Positions 1-8,912 of a stretch of DNA of 56,081 nt are shown one piece after another (positions within the stretch are counted from its first letter, which is position 1; every line of letters begins with the position of its first letter). Under the pieces are notes generated by a model. It had not been told where the DNA came from. It ran no database searches and saw nothing but the letters and a program-made list of their open reading frames with translations. A program made the position numbers and the translations under genes. Source of the DNA: an uncultured Kiritimatiellota bacterium (GTDB lineage Bacteria > Verrucomicrobiota > Kiritimatiellia > RFP12 > UBA1067); contig CAKURH010000007.1 of NCBI GenBank assembly GCA_934675625.1, positions 1-56,081 on the forward strand. Direction: 5' to 3'.

Positions 1-92
1 CCGGTGGCGAGCGACACGTAGATGTCCTCCGCCTGCGCGCCAAACGCAGCCGCCGCAACCGCAGCCGCCAACAGTAGCCTGCTCATCTTCAT
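1..92 (-). CDS. N-terminus of a secreted protein (3' part outside window)
   Basis: Only about 30 codons are visible, too few to name a function. The translation starts MKMSRLLLAAAVAAAAFGA and continues QAEDIYVSLATG. This is a basic n-region, an alanine-rich hydrophobic core and an A-x-A-like cleavage site, so the product is probably exported. AAAGGA lies directly before the first ATG (complement of 90-92), and the second ATG (84-86) is better spaced from it, so translation may begin at 86. An inverted repeat GTTGAC-ATA-GTCAAC lies upstream. The gene runs off the left edge of the window. Confidence 0.7.
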   Translation of the reverse strand, partial: MKMSRLLLAAAVAAAAFGAQAEDIYVSLAT

Positions 93-118
93 GGTCCTTT
101 CGTTGAGGTTAATAAGGT

Positions 119-133
119 GTTGACATAGTCAAC
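119..133. promoter_or_regulatory. Perfect 6-bp inverted repeat upstream of the left-edge gene
   Basis: GTTGAC and GTCAAC flank a 3-nt ATA spacer about 30 bp upstream of the start of the left-edge secreted gene. Position and symmetry suggest an operator for a dimeric regulator. No known box is recognised, and a short perfect palindrome can occur by chance. Confidence 0.3.
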
Positions 134-318
134 GCCGGTATTGTATCAAAAATATTCAACGTGCGCGGATGACCCCGTGCGATTTCGTCCAGGCCGGGCG
201 CGGTCTCGCGCGCCCGCACCTTCCGGCTTGCCGTCAACCAGGATTTCCGGGAGGCCGCGCTCGCCTCACAGGAGACAGGCAAGGCCCTCTTGAAAGGCGC
301 GGAGACCGCGCCATCCGG

Positions 319-1059
319 CTATACGCCCAACAGGACAAAAGAATAGTTGTCGGGCGCGCCGTGGCGGACGACATCGGCCGCAAGACGAGCCGCGGCGGCC
401 TCAAGCGTCGGCGCGGCGGACACGAAAGCGGCCAGGCGACCGGGCGAGACGACATCGTGCACGCCGTCCGTGCAGAGCAGGAACCGCGAGGGATCCGTCG
501 ACTCAAGTTCAAGCCATTCGACGCGCACCGTCTCCGCCGCGCCGATCGCGCGCGTGAGCGCATGGCTTCCCGCCCCGGCGCGATGGTCACGCGTCAGCAG
601 TTCCGGCATGCCGCGCCGAAAGCGGTAGATGCGGCTGTCGCCGACATTGCAGATCGCCGCGTGGCGAGGGTTTTCGGGATCGAGCACAAGCGCCGCGACC
701 GTCGAGGCGACAAGCGGCATGCCCTTTTCGCGCGCGTAGGCGAACAGGGCCGCGTTCGCGTCCTCGATCGCCTTCTGCACCGCCGACGTGCGGGCCTTGA
801 ACATGTCCGCCGCCGCATAGACAACCATCTTCAGGTTCGCGCAGACGATCTCGCTCGCCCGCGCGCCCTCCGCGCCGCCGCCCACGCCGTCCGCCACGCA
901 GTAGACGAGCCGTTCGTCGTCGACGAAGAGATGATCCTGGTTGTCGGCGCGCACCAGTCCCGTCTCGCTTTTCGAGACGGAGCGGATTCGCGTCGCTTCG
1001 GACGGCGGCGCGGCATCCGCCGAGGCCCTTTCCTTCCCGCGAAACCCGAAGAGGATCAT
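319..1059 (-). CDS. PP2C-family serine/threonine protein phosphatase
   Basis: A 246-aa, metal-dependent PP2C phosphatase that should remove phosphate from Ser/Thr residues of cytosolic proteins. The family motifs appear in order: GLVRADNQD near residue 34, ADGVGGG near 56 (metal-binding Asp), NVGDSRIYRF, the LTRDH and LTRAIG blocks, LLCTDGVHDVV, and a C-terminal APDNYSFVLL corresponding to the usual DN-containing metal motif. It has no signal peptide and no membrane segment. The start codon overlaps the stop of a 39-codon ORF (ATGA), suggesting coupled translation. No kinase gene is in the window, so its substrate is unknown. Confidence 0.9.
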   Translation of the reverse strand: MILFGFRGKERASADAAPPSEATRIRSVSKSETGLVRADNQDHLFVDDERLVYCVADGVGGGAEGARASEIVCANLKMVVYAAADMFKARTSAVQKAIEDANAALFAYAREKGMPLVASTVAALVLDPENPRHAAICNVGDSRIYRFRRGMPELLTRDHRAGAGSHALTRAIGAAETVRVEWLELESTDPSRFLLCTDGVHDVVSPGRLAAFVSAAPTLEAAAARLAADVVRHGAPDNYSFVLLGV

Positions 1060-1175
1060 GGGGCCACGCCTTGCCTGCCAAACGGCACGAGATCGACCGC
1101 CTCCGTGACGACGCGCCCGTCGCCCAACGCCCAGTTCAGCGCCGCCGTCGCGGCCAGCACCAGCATCGTCTGCAT
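1056..1175 (-). CDS. Small ORF (39 aa) translationally coupled to the phosphatase
   Basis: The peptide begins MQTMLVLAATAALNWALGDG and ends VDLVPFGRQGVAP. AAAGGA lies about 10 nt before the ATG, and the stop overlaps the phosphatase start (ATGA). The first 18 residues are hydrophobic and the rest is polar, so it could be a small membrane peptide or simply a leader that couples translation to the phosphatase. No family is recognised. The ribosome-binding site and overlap are the only support for it being real. Confidence 0.4.
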   Translation of the reverse strand: MQTMLVLAATAALNWALGDGRVVTEAVDLVPFGRQGVAP

Positions 1176-1393
1176 ATCTGATTTGTCCTTTCAGTCCGCC
1201 GTGATCGTCTTGTCGCGTGTGATCAGCTGTCCGTAGTCTATCAGACTTCCGCCCCGCACGTCAACGCAGTCGCGTACGATTCAATCCATAGACGCGGCAA
1301 CGAAACATGACTCCCTTAGCCGCAGGGGCTTTGCGGACCTCCTTCGCGGCCCACAACATCTGATTGCCGAAGCGACAATGCGCATCCCTCCAA

Positions 1394-1405
1394 GGGGGGG
1401 GGGGG
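1394..1405. repeat. Run of 12 G in an intergenic region
   Basis: Twelve consecutive G on the + strand between the heparinase-fusion stop (1433) and the small ORF (1175). The 1176-1432 interval has no supported gene. It holds this tract and short peptide-like fragments in shifting frames, which may be decayed coding sequence. The tract could vary in length by slippage, but it lies in no recognised promoter. Confidence 0.8.
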
Positions 1406-1432
1406 CTGCACTTGGGAAGGACTCCGCCACTC

Positions 1433-4400
1433 CTACTCCACCAACAGGGTCTCCTGGCCTTCAGGCGACTCGGGGCGCACCGTCAGGACGACGTTGGGCG
1501 TGCAGACGCCCTGCGGCGGCGGCACGACAGCAAATGGGATGACGACGCTCCCGTCTGGCGCACACGCGCAGAGATCCGTCACGTCCTTCGCTGCCGCATC
1601 GAGAATGCCTCGCGCCAGGATTCGGCTGCCCGTCGGCATCCCCTGCGCGAGCACAAGACGGTCAAACCTCCCGAAGACCGCGAATGGCGCTCGATCCTCC
1701 AGCCGGGCGTCAAGGACGACCGCAGCCGGCGTCGTGACGTCCTCAACGCCCTCGGCGCGGCGCGGCAGGCACGCCAGGGCCCGCGCCCCATTCGGGAAGC
1801 GCGCCGCGCACACGAACGGCGGTTTGCCCGCCACCTGCACCGACGGCAACTTCATGCCGCGCGCCATCACGGCCGGCGCGCGCTGAAAAAGCCGCTTCCC
1901 GAACGCCGCGCGAAACCACGTCGATCCCTCCGAAAAACGCCAGCTCTCCTCAAGCGTCTCGTCGCTCGTGCGCGTCGTCAGGCCCCAGTCGTGACCGAAC
2001 GGCGGGGCGATCCTCTGCCACGCGACCGCCAGCGACTCGTCCGACGGCGCTGCACCTGCCTCGTAGCGGCGCATGATGCCAATCGCGTGTCCGAGTGCCG
2101 CGCCGAGCAGCACCGCGCCTTCGACATTGAACAGGACAGGCGAGCGGGCCTCTTCCGCAAGCCGGGCAAACGTCGCGCACCGCTCAAGGGTCGTCGCATG
2201 CATGAACGGGTCCAGATAGTCGTACGTGCGCCAAACGTCCGACTTCGCCAGCGCCGCCGCCCATCCGGCACGGTTGTCCGGCAGTTCAAAGCGCCCCGTC
2301 CCCGCGAATGCGCCGTCCGCACGGCGCGTCAGCCCGTTGACGGGCCCCATGCACAGGCAATTCTCGACCATCAGGTCGGGCGCGACGGAATCACGCACGT
2401 CGCAGATCATTGCGCGAAACGCCGGGTCGCCAGCCTGCGCGCCCCAGTCGACCTTCCAGTAGCGGACGTCCGCCGCGCGCGAAGCCCGCAGACGCGCGGC
2501 CCATGACGTCCGCACAGCGACATCCGAGGCGGGCAGGCTGTTCGTCTGCGTCTCGCCCGGCGACTGGCAGGCGACCCAGACGGCCGCGCCGCGCCAGCCG
2601 CAGTCCCGAATGGCGCGGACAAGTCCGCCCAGACGCTCGTCCGCCGCACCGAACGACGCAAAGCGCTGCGCATCCGGCACAAGAGAGCCAAAGGCCGAAA
2701 GCCCGTTCGCGTCCGGCATCGCCCCCGCCGGCACGTCCCAGCCGTCGTCCAGCAGCAGGAAGAGGTCCTTGCGAATGTCAGGCCAATAGGTGCGCACCCA
2801 GCCGTCTGCGTCAAACAGCACCCGCTCGTTTAGGTTGGCCCGCTGGCCGGACACGCCCTGGTCGCCCTGAAACTGGAGCTTCCGCGCGGCCCGGCTTTCC
2901 TTCAGCGTGAGCCTCTGAGTCGACCACGTGCACCAGTAGTTCGGCGGCGGAAAATCTGAACTTGGCCTTTTCACGAAATCGACGACGCCCGCAGGCGACA
3001 CGGTCATCTCATAGTCTCGGAAGCGTACGCGCGCGGTCAGGCGCAACGAGCCGTCTGGGAGTCGGCCGCACGAGCGAATCTGAGCCGCCGACGCCTCCTT
3101 GCCCGGCAGCAGCACGCTCGCGAAGAGCAGACGGCGCCCCGAGACGCGCGGAACAGCCAAGTCACAGCGGACGTCTTGCGGAATGCCGCTGCCGACGCCC
3201 GTCCGAAGACGGCCGACAGCCGGGCGGTCCGCGTCGAGGTCGCGCACGGACTGGACGACGCCCAGGACGGCCGCGCCGTCCGGCCGGCGCCACGTCGCCG
3301 ACCAGGTGCCGTCCAGAGTTCCCTCGCGGACATCCGAGACCCACGACCATGCCTGCGAGCCGTCTGGCTCCCGGCCCCAGCCGAAGTTGCCGTGCAAGTC
3401 CGGCGGCGGCAGCGTGACGGGGACGGAAGACGGGATCGAGGTCGCAGCCTCGCCACGCGCATGGAACGCCCACTCCCAGTCATGGGCCTCGTCCGATTCC
3501 GTCCACACGAGGTCGAACACGCAATCGCCATGCAGGGCCACGGCACGGCACACACGGGCGCCCGGATAGGCATCGCCCCCGTCAAAGGCGCCGCGCGGCG
3601 TCTCGGGGTCGCCGTTAAAGAAAAGGCGCCGCCCCCGTCCGCGCCTCTGGTTGCGGCCGTCCATCACCAGCTCGTTGTGCGCCAGCGAGGAACGGTACCA
3701 CTGCCACTGCTTCTGCGCCCCGTACGAGATGCTGCCAAAGTCTTCCGCAATCGGCTGCCCATGCCCATAGAGAATCAGGTTCAGCTTGTCGGGATGCCCA
3801 TGGCCGTTGCCGTTCGGCCCGTAGTCGATCGCCACGTAGTTGTCGGGCACCGCATTCGTGCAGCCGGGCGTACGCGTCCGCAGGACGGCAAGCCCCATGC
3901 CCTCGAAATCGCGGCTCCCGAACGGCAGCTGCGCCGAGCCCGCCGCGCCCAGCGGCGTACCCAGGAACACGTATTCCTTCGTCGCCCGGCGGCCCTGAGC
4001 CAGCTTGGCGGCGAAAATGGGGTCTCCCCACCAAGTCCACGCGCATTCGTAAAGCTCCGACTGCCCGCTCCCGGCAAAGGAGGGCGCCCCGCCGTTGTTG
4101 ACGCTGGGCAGCTTCCAGTCGGGCGTCAGCATTTCCAGTGGAACGGAAAACATCTTGCGGTACGACTCCGGCACGGGGAAGCCGAGATTCGCCAGCGCCA
4201 TGACCATCGGACGCAGGGCGTTGAGCGCGTAGAGGTGATAGCCCGGTGAGCCCTCATACCACAGGCCGTCCGGCAGGACGCCTCGGGCGAGCTGCTGCTT
4301 CAGGCCCGTCCGCCCGTCGATCGCCTCCGTGACGAGCGTCGCGTCCCCCAGGGCAAGCCCCGCCAGCCCATAGGCGGACAGATGCCAGCATTCGTGGTTC

Positions 4401-5155
4401 TGGATGCCGAAGTTGTCGTCGCGCACGACCTGTGCCGCCGGGAGGAAGAGCCTGTCGGACACCATCTGTCGCTCCGCATCGGAAAAGAGCGTGCGCGTGG
4501 CGTCGAAGCCGCGCAGCAGCGCAATCAGCCACACGGCCTCGTCCAGCGGCTGGGCGTGGGCGCGCGCCAGGTGCGGCCGCCGCCTTCCCTTCTCGTCAAC
4601 CGCCCCCCAGCCCTCGTTGTTGTGCAGCTCATAGGATCCGTATCTCTCCGCATAGCCGAGCAGATACGCCTTTGCCTTTTCGCCATACGCGCGTTGCCCC
4701 GTCAACGCAAAGGCCAGCCCCAGCGTCTCGACGACGTCCTGCGCACGGCCATGGCGACTGCTGGCGTAGACGCGGTCGTACTGGACGCCCGAATGGGCCG
4801 CGCCGCATTTGGGACAGACGTGACGGCGCGGCGAGAGGGCCTTGAGCGTCTCCGCGCAGTTCGTGCAGAAGTAGACGTAATGCCCGCTGGCCCCTTCGCA
4901 GTCCGGGACCTCCGTCGGCTCCGCCAGGAAACGGTCGGCGCGAGACTTGAGCCCCTGCCACCACGCGCGCCCGCCGTCATCTTCCGCCACGCGCAGACGC
5001 GCCGTCCGCAGACCGGCTTCCGTGAACTGCATGAACGGACCTTGGCCCGCCTGCGCCACCAGCTCGGCGGCGGACGGCTCCCGTCCTGCCGCCGAGCCGG
5101 CGGACAGCAGGGCCACAAGGCTTACGCACATGGCTTGCCGCAACAGACTCGACAT
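1433..5155 (-). CDS. Secreted heparinase II/III-like polysaccharide lyase fused to a glycoside-hydrolase-like TIM barrel
   Basis: A 1240-aa exported protein. After a signal peptide (residues 1-23) comes a CxxC..CxxC knuckle (C97, C100, C114, C117), then an alpha/alpha-toroid of the heparinase II/III type with NH at 253-254 and EGSPGYHLY at 301-309. The lyase beta-domain follows with GHGHPDKLN at 451-459. Such enzymes cleave uronic-acid polysaccharides by beta-elimination, leaving unsaturated ends. The C-terminal third has LLLDDGWD and YWKVDWG blocks, as in GH27/GH36-like alpha-galactosidase barrels. The start has an AGGGAGGG ribosome-binding site and lies 16 nt after the upstream repeat-protein gene, so they are co-transcribed. 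Exact substrate and activity of the second domain are unproven. Confidence 0.8.
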   Translation of the reverse strand: MSSLLRQAMCVSLVALLSAGSAAGREPSAAELVAQAGQGPFMQFTEAGLRTARLRVAEDDGGRAWWQGLKSRADRFLAEPTEVPDCEGASGHYVYFCTNCAETLKALSPRRHVCPKCGAAHSGVQYDRVYASSRHGRAQDVVETLGLAFALTGQRAYGEKAKAYLLGYAERYGSYELHNNEGWGAVDEKGRRRPHLARAHAQPLDEAVWLIALLRGFDATRTLFSDAERQMVSDRLFLPAAQVVRDDNFGIQNHECWHLSAYGLAGLALGDATLVTEAIDGRTGLKQQLARGVLPDGLWYEGSPGYHLYALNALRPMVMALANLGFPVPESYRKMFSVPLEMLTPDWKLPSVNNGGAPSFAGSGQSELYECAWTWWGDPIFAAKLAQGRRATKEYVFLGTPLGAAGSAQLPFGSRDFEGMGLAVLRTRTPGCTNAVPDNYVAIDYGPNGNGHGHPDKLNLILYGHGQPIAEDFGSISYGAQKQWQWYRSSLAHNELVMDGRNQRRGRGRRLFFNGDPETPRGAFDGGDAYPGARVCRAVALHGDCVFDLVWTESDEAHDWEWAFHARGEAATSIPSSVPVTLPPPDLHGNFGWGREPDGSQAWSWVSDVREGTLDGTWSATWRRPDGAAVLGVVQSVRDLDADRPAVGRLRTGVGSGIPQDVRCDLAVPRVSGRRLLFASVLLPGKEASAAQIRSCGRLPDGSLRLTARVRFRDYEMTVSPAGVVDFVKRPSSDFPPPNYWCTWSTQRLTLKESRAARKLQFQGDQGVSGQRANLNERVLFDADGWVRTYWPDIRKDLFLLLDDGWDVPAGAMPDANGLSAFGSLVPDAQRFASFGAADERLGGLVRAIRDCGWRGAAVWVACQSPGETQTNSLPASDVAVRTSWAARLRASRAADVRYWKVDWGAQAGDPAFRAMICDVRDSVAPDLMVENCLCMGPVNGLTRRADGAFAGTGRFELPDNRAGWAAALAKSDVWRTYDYLDPFMHATTLERCATFARLAEEARSPVLFNVEGAVLLGAALGHAIGIMRRYEAGAAPSDESLAVAWQRIAPPFGHDWGLTTRTSDETLEESWRFSEGSTWFRAAFGKRLFQRAPAVMARGMKLPSVQVAGKPPFVCAARFPNGARALACLPRRAEGVEDVTTPAAVVLDARLEDRAPFAVFGRFDRLVLAQGMPTGSRILARGILDAAAKDVTDLCACAPDGSVVIPFAVVPPPQGVCTPNVVLTVRPESPEGQETLLVE

Positions 5156-5171
5156 CGCAGTCCCTCCCTCT

Positions 5172-7382
5172 TCAGCGAATCAGGATAGCGAATCCGCGTA
5201 CGGCGGCTGTCAGCGAGACGGTCTGCCACGTGCCGTCGTCCGTGATAGACAAGGCCAGCGCGCGCGTCCCGATGCGGACAAGCCCCGCCGTGTCCAAGAC
5301 GAACTTCTCGGCCGTCAGCTTCTCCCCCGCGCTCGGGACCTTCAGAAGCGGCAGAGAAACCCGCCCGTCCTTCAGCGGGCGCGGCGTTCCCGTCGGGCGA
5401 ATGCGCAACCGGCCCGCCGCCGAGAACGCCTTCGCGAACACGAGGCAGCCGGCCGTTCCGTTGGCGAAATCGCACGGCGCCTCGATCTCCGTTCCGTCCT
5501 CAAACGAGCCGACCTGAATTTCGGCCGTCGATGTCACGCCAAAGGTCCGGACGATCGCGCCTGTCTTCGCGACAAGCTTTCCCGGATAGGAGGCGACCGT
5601 GAGGATGTTGCTGACCGTCGTCTCCACCGTTCCGCGGAACCCGCTGGCGTCCCCGGCGATCCGCACATCCCCCAGGTATTCGCGCGAGGTGCCGCGCCCC
5701 GGCCCTTCAGCGGGATCCGTCGACGGGTCGATGGACAGTTTCGCGTTCTCGTCGCCCACGATGCGCGACGCAATGTTCAAGCCGTTGCGCGTGTTGTTCA
5801 GGAATTGGACGCGGACCGTGCCGTCGATCGTCAGCCGGCCCGCCAGCGTCGCGTAGATGCGTTCGTCGCCGCCAACCCAGGCCCAGTTGGCGAGAACCGT
5901 GCCGTCGCACATCCGCAAGTCGGCGATCTCGCAGACGGACAGGGATGGCGAGGCCGACAGAGGGAATCCCCAGTTCGCGACAAAGGCCTCCTTGGCAATG
6001 CAAAGCGAAGCGCCCGGAAAGACATTCGTCGCAAGGACTCCCGACTTTCCAGGAATGCGTAGCCCCATTGTCGCGCGGTAGGCCTTGCCCTCGCCAATCG
6101 GCGCGTTGTCGCTCCAATAGTGTCCCTCTTGCCCGTCATGCGTGAATGTGGCCATCTCATCCCATGTCTGCGGGTAGGTCTTGCCGTCGCCGCCGGTCAT
6201 GGACTGAACCTGCTCGACAACCCTGCGGAAGCTGGCAACGAGCGTCTTCTCGCCCGCGTCCGTCGTTTCGACCGCGAACCCGGCAAAGGCCCCAAACGCC
6301 CCGTCAAGAGTCCCTACGAACGTGAAATCGTCCGCATTCAGCGCACCCTCGGCGCCCGACGCCAGCGTCAGGACGGGAATCTTGAACGCCGCGTCGGACG
6401 CGGGCATCGTCGTGACGGCAACCTGCACGGGAGCCGTGTACGTCAAGGCGCGCGTCACCGTCAGGGCACCGGCGTTTCGCGCCGCGTCCGTCGGCACTTC
6501 GACCAGGGCGTTCTTCCCCAGCGTCAGCGTAGCGACCGACGGCTTGATGTCAGCGCCAGCGGACGCGATTATCGCGGCGTCACCCGGCAAATCCGTCCCC
6601 GCCAGCTCGACAGAGCTGCCGTCGCCGGCCACCCCCGAAGAGCCAATCAGAAGGCGTGTGCGGTCGCCCATCCGGATCTGGCCCTTGAAACCGTCTGTCT
6701 TCCCTTTCAGCGCCAAGCGCGGGCGGATCAGGACATTCTGGCGAGACAGCGAGCAGGTCTCCGAGACAGGCGTCCAGTTCTTCGTGTTTCCCGAAACGAC
6801 AACGCGCGCCTTCGCCTCGCCCTTCAGTTCGCCAGAGACTTCCATGCCCGTGTTGCGGTTTTCCCCGCAAGAGAGCGTCACCGTACAGGAACCGAGATCA
6901 AAGACTCCGCCGATCTTCATGGCGCTGTGCGCACTGTCCGAAACGTCTTGCCCAGACGAGGCACCCGTGTAGCTGCTGATGTTCGCATCGGCTTCCACGC
7001 GCAGCGTCTTGAAGTCAAGGATGCAGTCGCGGCGGGAATACGAGACCATGCTTCCGCCCCGCAAGACGAGGCTGGCGCCACTGAACGTGTCCGCCGTTGC
7101 GGATGCAGGCGTGCGCAGAACGCGCCCTTGACCAATCACATAGTCGTACCCTTCAGAAATCTTGTCGATGTCCCCATTCCAATAGCCATGTCCATCAAGG
7201 CACGTCCAGGTCGTCGCATAGGACGTTCCCTTGCCAAAGCCGACAAACGCGCCGCTACCGTCAAAATCCTTCATGTTGTCCTGCTGCAACGTGACCTCCG
7301 CCGCTGCGCACGGGCACGACAGTGTCGCACAGAAGGCTCCGAGGATTAGGCGCCCTTGCATCAGTCTTTTCTTTCTTGCCAT
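5172..7382 (-). CDS. Secreted beta-strand repeat (autotransporter-associated type) surface protein, 736 aa
   Basis: A long, Gly/Thr/Val-rich beta-structured protein of the kind called autotransporter-associated beta-strand repeat proteins, with no recognisable outer-membrane barrel. The start at 7382 (MARKKRLMQGRLILGAFCA) is chosen because AAAGGACAAGACC lies just before it; an in-frame ATG lies 8 codons upstream. A signal peptide ends near AAAEV. Blocks such as ATLTLGKNALVEVP alternate with turn-rich segments. The last residues are RGFAILIR, resembling the end of the second repeat protein in this window (GVMLILR). Its place between a GH88 gene and a lyase gene suggests a cell-surface role in glycan capture or structure. 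Confidence 0.65.
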   Translation of the reverse strand: MARKKRLMQGRLILGAFCATLSCPCAAAEVTLQQDNMKDFDGSGAFVGFGKGTSYATTWTCLDGHGYWNGDIDKISEGYDYVIGQGRVLRTPASATADTFSGASLVLRGGSMVSYSRRDCILDFKTLRVEADANISSYTGASSGQDVSDSAHSAMKIGGVFDLGSCTVTLSCGENRNTGMEVSGELKGEAKARVVVSGNTKNWTPVSETCSLSRQNVLIRPRLALKGKTDGFKGQIRMGDRTRLLIGSSGVAGDGSSVELAGTDLPGDAAIIASAGADIKPSVATLTLGKNALVEVPTDAARNAGALTVTRALTYTAPVQVAVTTMPASDAAFKIPVLTLASGAEGALNADDFTFVGTLDGAFGAFAGFAVETTDAGEKTLVASFRRVVEQVQSMTGGDGKTYPQTWDEMATFTHDGQEGHYWSDNAPIGEGKAYRATMGLRIPGKSGVLATNVFPGASLCIAKEAFVANWGFPLSASPSLSVCEIADLRMCDGTVLANWAWVGGDERIYATLAGRLTIDGTVRVQFLNNTRNGLNIASRIVGDENAKLSIDPSTDPAEGPGRGTSREYLGDVRIAGDASGFRGTVETTVSNILTVASYPGKLVAKTGAIVRTFGVTSTAEIQVGSFEDGTEIEAPCDFANGTAGCLVFAKAFSAAGRLRIRPTGTPRPLKDGRVSLPLLKVPSAGEKLTAEKFVLDTAGLVRIGTRALALSITDDGTWQTVSLTAAVRGFAILIR

Positions 7383-7418
7383 GGTCTTGTCCTTTCGCTT
7401 TGTCATGGATTTGGTGGA

Positions 7419-8645
7419 TTACATGGAAACGGATGCGCGGAAGCGGAGCAGCGCCTCCAGGAAGTAGTAGTCGCCGTAGCTGAGCGGTGTGTCGATCTCC
7501 GAGTCGCCGGGCTTGTGTCCGACGCCGTGCTTGAGCAGCCAGTGACCAATCTCGTCGCCTTCCGAGAAGTAGGCGGGTGAGGCGAGCGCGAGAAGCTGCT
7601 TCACGGCGAACGCCCGGTACGCCGCGCCCTTCGCGCCGCCGACGAAGTCCGCAAGTTCCAGGAGTGCCGACGCCATGACCGCGCCGGCGGAGCTGTCGCG
7701 CTCCTCGCCAGGCGCGCCAAAGTCCCAGTATGGGATGCCGTCCGCAGGCATGCCGGGGTGGCCGATCGCGAAGTCCGCCACCCTCTGGGCGAAGGCGAGA
7801 TACGCCGGATCCTTTGTCTCGCGGTACATCATGGCGTAGCCGTAGATCGCCCAGCTCTGCCCACGGCTCCACGCCGTCCGGCAGGAGAGGCCCTGTCCGC
7901 GCCTGATATCCTGTACCGAACCGAGAAAGCCCGGCCGTTGGTCGTAGTCGAGGACGTGGTAAGTGCCGCCATCGGCGCGGAAGTGGTTCTGTCGCGTCTT
8001 CGTCGCATGACCCCGCGCAATCGCGTCGAAGCGCGGATTCCCCGAGATCTTCGAGGCCACCTCCAGCAGTTCGAGGTTCATCAGGTTGTCGGGTATGACG
8101 AGGAAGTGGTCGCGGTCCGCGATATCGCCCCAGCTTCGGATCAGCCCAAGGGACGGCTCGTAGCGCCGGGAGAGCGTTTCAGCCGTCTGCACGAGCAAGT
8201 CGTCGTAGCGGTCGGTCTTGAGGATGCGCCGCGCGTTGCCGAAGGAGCAGTACATCATGAAGCCGATGTCATGGTTGCCGCCATAGTCGGCGACCGGGCG
8301 CAGCAGCTCCGTCCACGCCGTCGCGCGGTCGCGGAAGAACGCCTCGCCCGTCGCCTCGTGGAGAAGCCAGAGCGAGCCGGGGAAGTGGCCGGACGTCCAC
8401 CAGTAGATCTCGCGCATGTCGAGCTCGTCCTTTCCGGTCTTCCATTTCAACCAACCATGCGGCACGCGCGGCCTTCCGCTCGCGTCCCGCATGAGCGGCG
8501 TCGCCGCCGCGTCCAGCGCGCGGTAGTGCGCGGCGGACTTCGCGAAAATCTCCGGCAGTTTCGCCTTGAGTTCGGCTTCGGACGCGGTTTCGGCGTACGC
8601 ACACGAACCGCAGACGGCAAGGACAGCGACAAGAATCGTTTTCAT
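7419..8645 (-). CDS. GH88-type unsaturated glucuronyl hydrolase, exported
   Basis: A 408-aa enzyme that removes 4,5-unsaturated uronic acid from the non-reducing end of oligosaccharides made by polysaccharide lyases. A signal peptide (MKTILVAVLAVCGSCAYA) is followed by an alpha/alpha-barrel. Hallmarks are WWTSGHFPGSLW (82-93), NHDIGF with D126 and IPDNLMNL with D186, the two Asp positions that are catalytic in GH88, plus RGQSWAIYGYAM and RDSSAGA. It heads the transcription unit with the repeat protein and the lyase fusion. Its promoter carries the 21-bp-spaced operator pair and places the -10 only 7 nt before the ATG. Products would flow to KduI/KduD encoded at 25-27 kb. Confidence 0.92.
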   Translation of the reverse strand: MKTILVAVLAVCGSCAYAETASEAELKAKLPEIFAKSAAHYRALDAAATPLMRDASGRPRVPHGWLKWKTGKDELDMREIYWWTSGHFPGSLWLLHEATGEAFFRDRATAWTELLRPVADYGGNHDIGFMMYCSFGNARRILKTDRYDDLLVQTAETLSRRYEPSLGLIRSWGDIADRDHFLVIPDNLMNLELLEVASKISGNPRFDAIARGHATKTRQNHFRADGGTYHVLDYDQRPGFLGSVQDIRRGQGLSCRTAWSRGQSWAIYGYAMMYRETKDPAYLAFAQRVADFAIGHPGMPADGIPYWDFGAPGEERDSSAGAVMASALLELADFVGGAKGAAYRAFAVKQLLALASPAYFSEGDEIGHWLLKHGVGHKPGDSEIDTPLSYGDYYFLEALLRFRASVSM

Positions 8646-8652
8646 GTCCAGT

Positions 8653-8716
8653 AGTGTACACCACCGACGGCGAAAAGTCTATTGCACTTCCTGAAGAAAC
8701 GATTGCAATTCTTGAA
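8653..8716 (-). promoter_or_regulatory. Promoter A with tandem XylR/AraC-type operator, for the GH88 gene
   Basis: On the minus strand: TTCAAGAATTGCAAT (8716-8702), 6 nt, TTCAGGAAGTGCAAT (8695-8681), 22 nt, then -10 TACACT (8658-8653), 7 nt before the ATG. The two half-sites are direct repeats 21 bp apart, two helix turns, as expected for an AraC-type activator reaching to the -35 region. Matching sites occur at 21959-22022 and 29109-29172 with the same spacings. Confidence 0.75.
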
Positions 8717-8843
8717 AAATCCGCATACCCCACTCCTCCCCACCGACTTCGGCCCATCACCTCAGAATTTTCCGCATCAAATTCTCATTCTTACGTTATC
8801 TCACCAAAACACTCGTCTTTTTGACATTTTCTAACATCCCAAT

Positions 8844-8879
8844 TGGGGACAGACCCCACCGATCGGGGGTCTGTCCCCA
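8844..8879. repeat. Dispersed palindrome, copy 1
   Basis: TGGGGACAGACCCC and its exact reverse complement form a 14-bp stem around an 8-nt loop (ACCGATCG). The copy lies 33 nt downstream of the LMW-PTP stop codon. The same palindrome, one loop base different, recurs at 24966-25001, also just after a gene. It may act as a REP-like repeat or a transcript 3'-end hairpin; it has no T-run. The rest of 8646-8912 has no supported gene. Confidence 0.85.
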
Positions 8880-8912
8880 GAAATCCATCCCCAGAAATCC
8901 CAGAGAAACTTC

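Noticed and set aside
110..318. Possible coding remnant after the PP2C stop
   Set aside because: One minus-strand frame reads plausibly to near 110 but has no start, and it overlaps the upstream region of the left-edge gene. Too weak to annotate.
1191..1280. 29-codon open stretch ending RDKTITAD
   Set aside because: In-frame stop just upstream and no ATG; may be a decayed gene end but not supported as a CDS.
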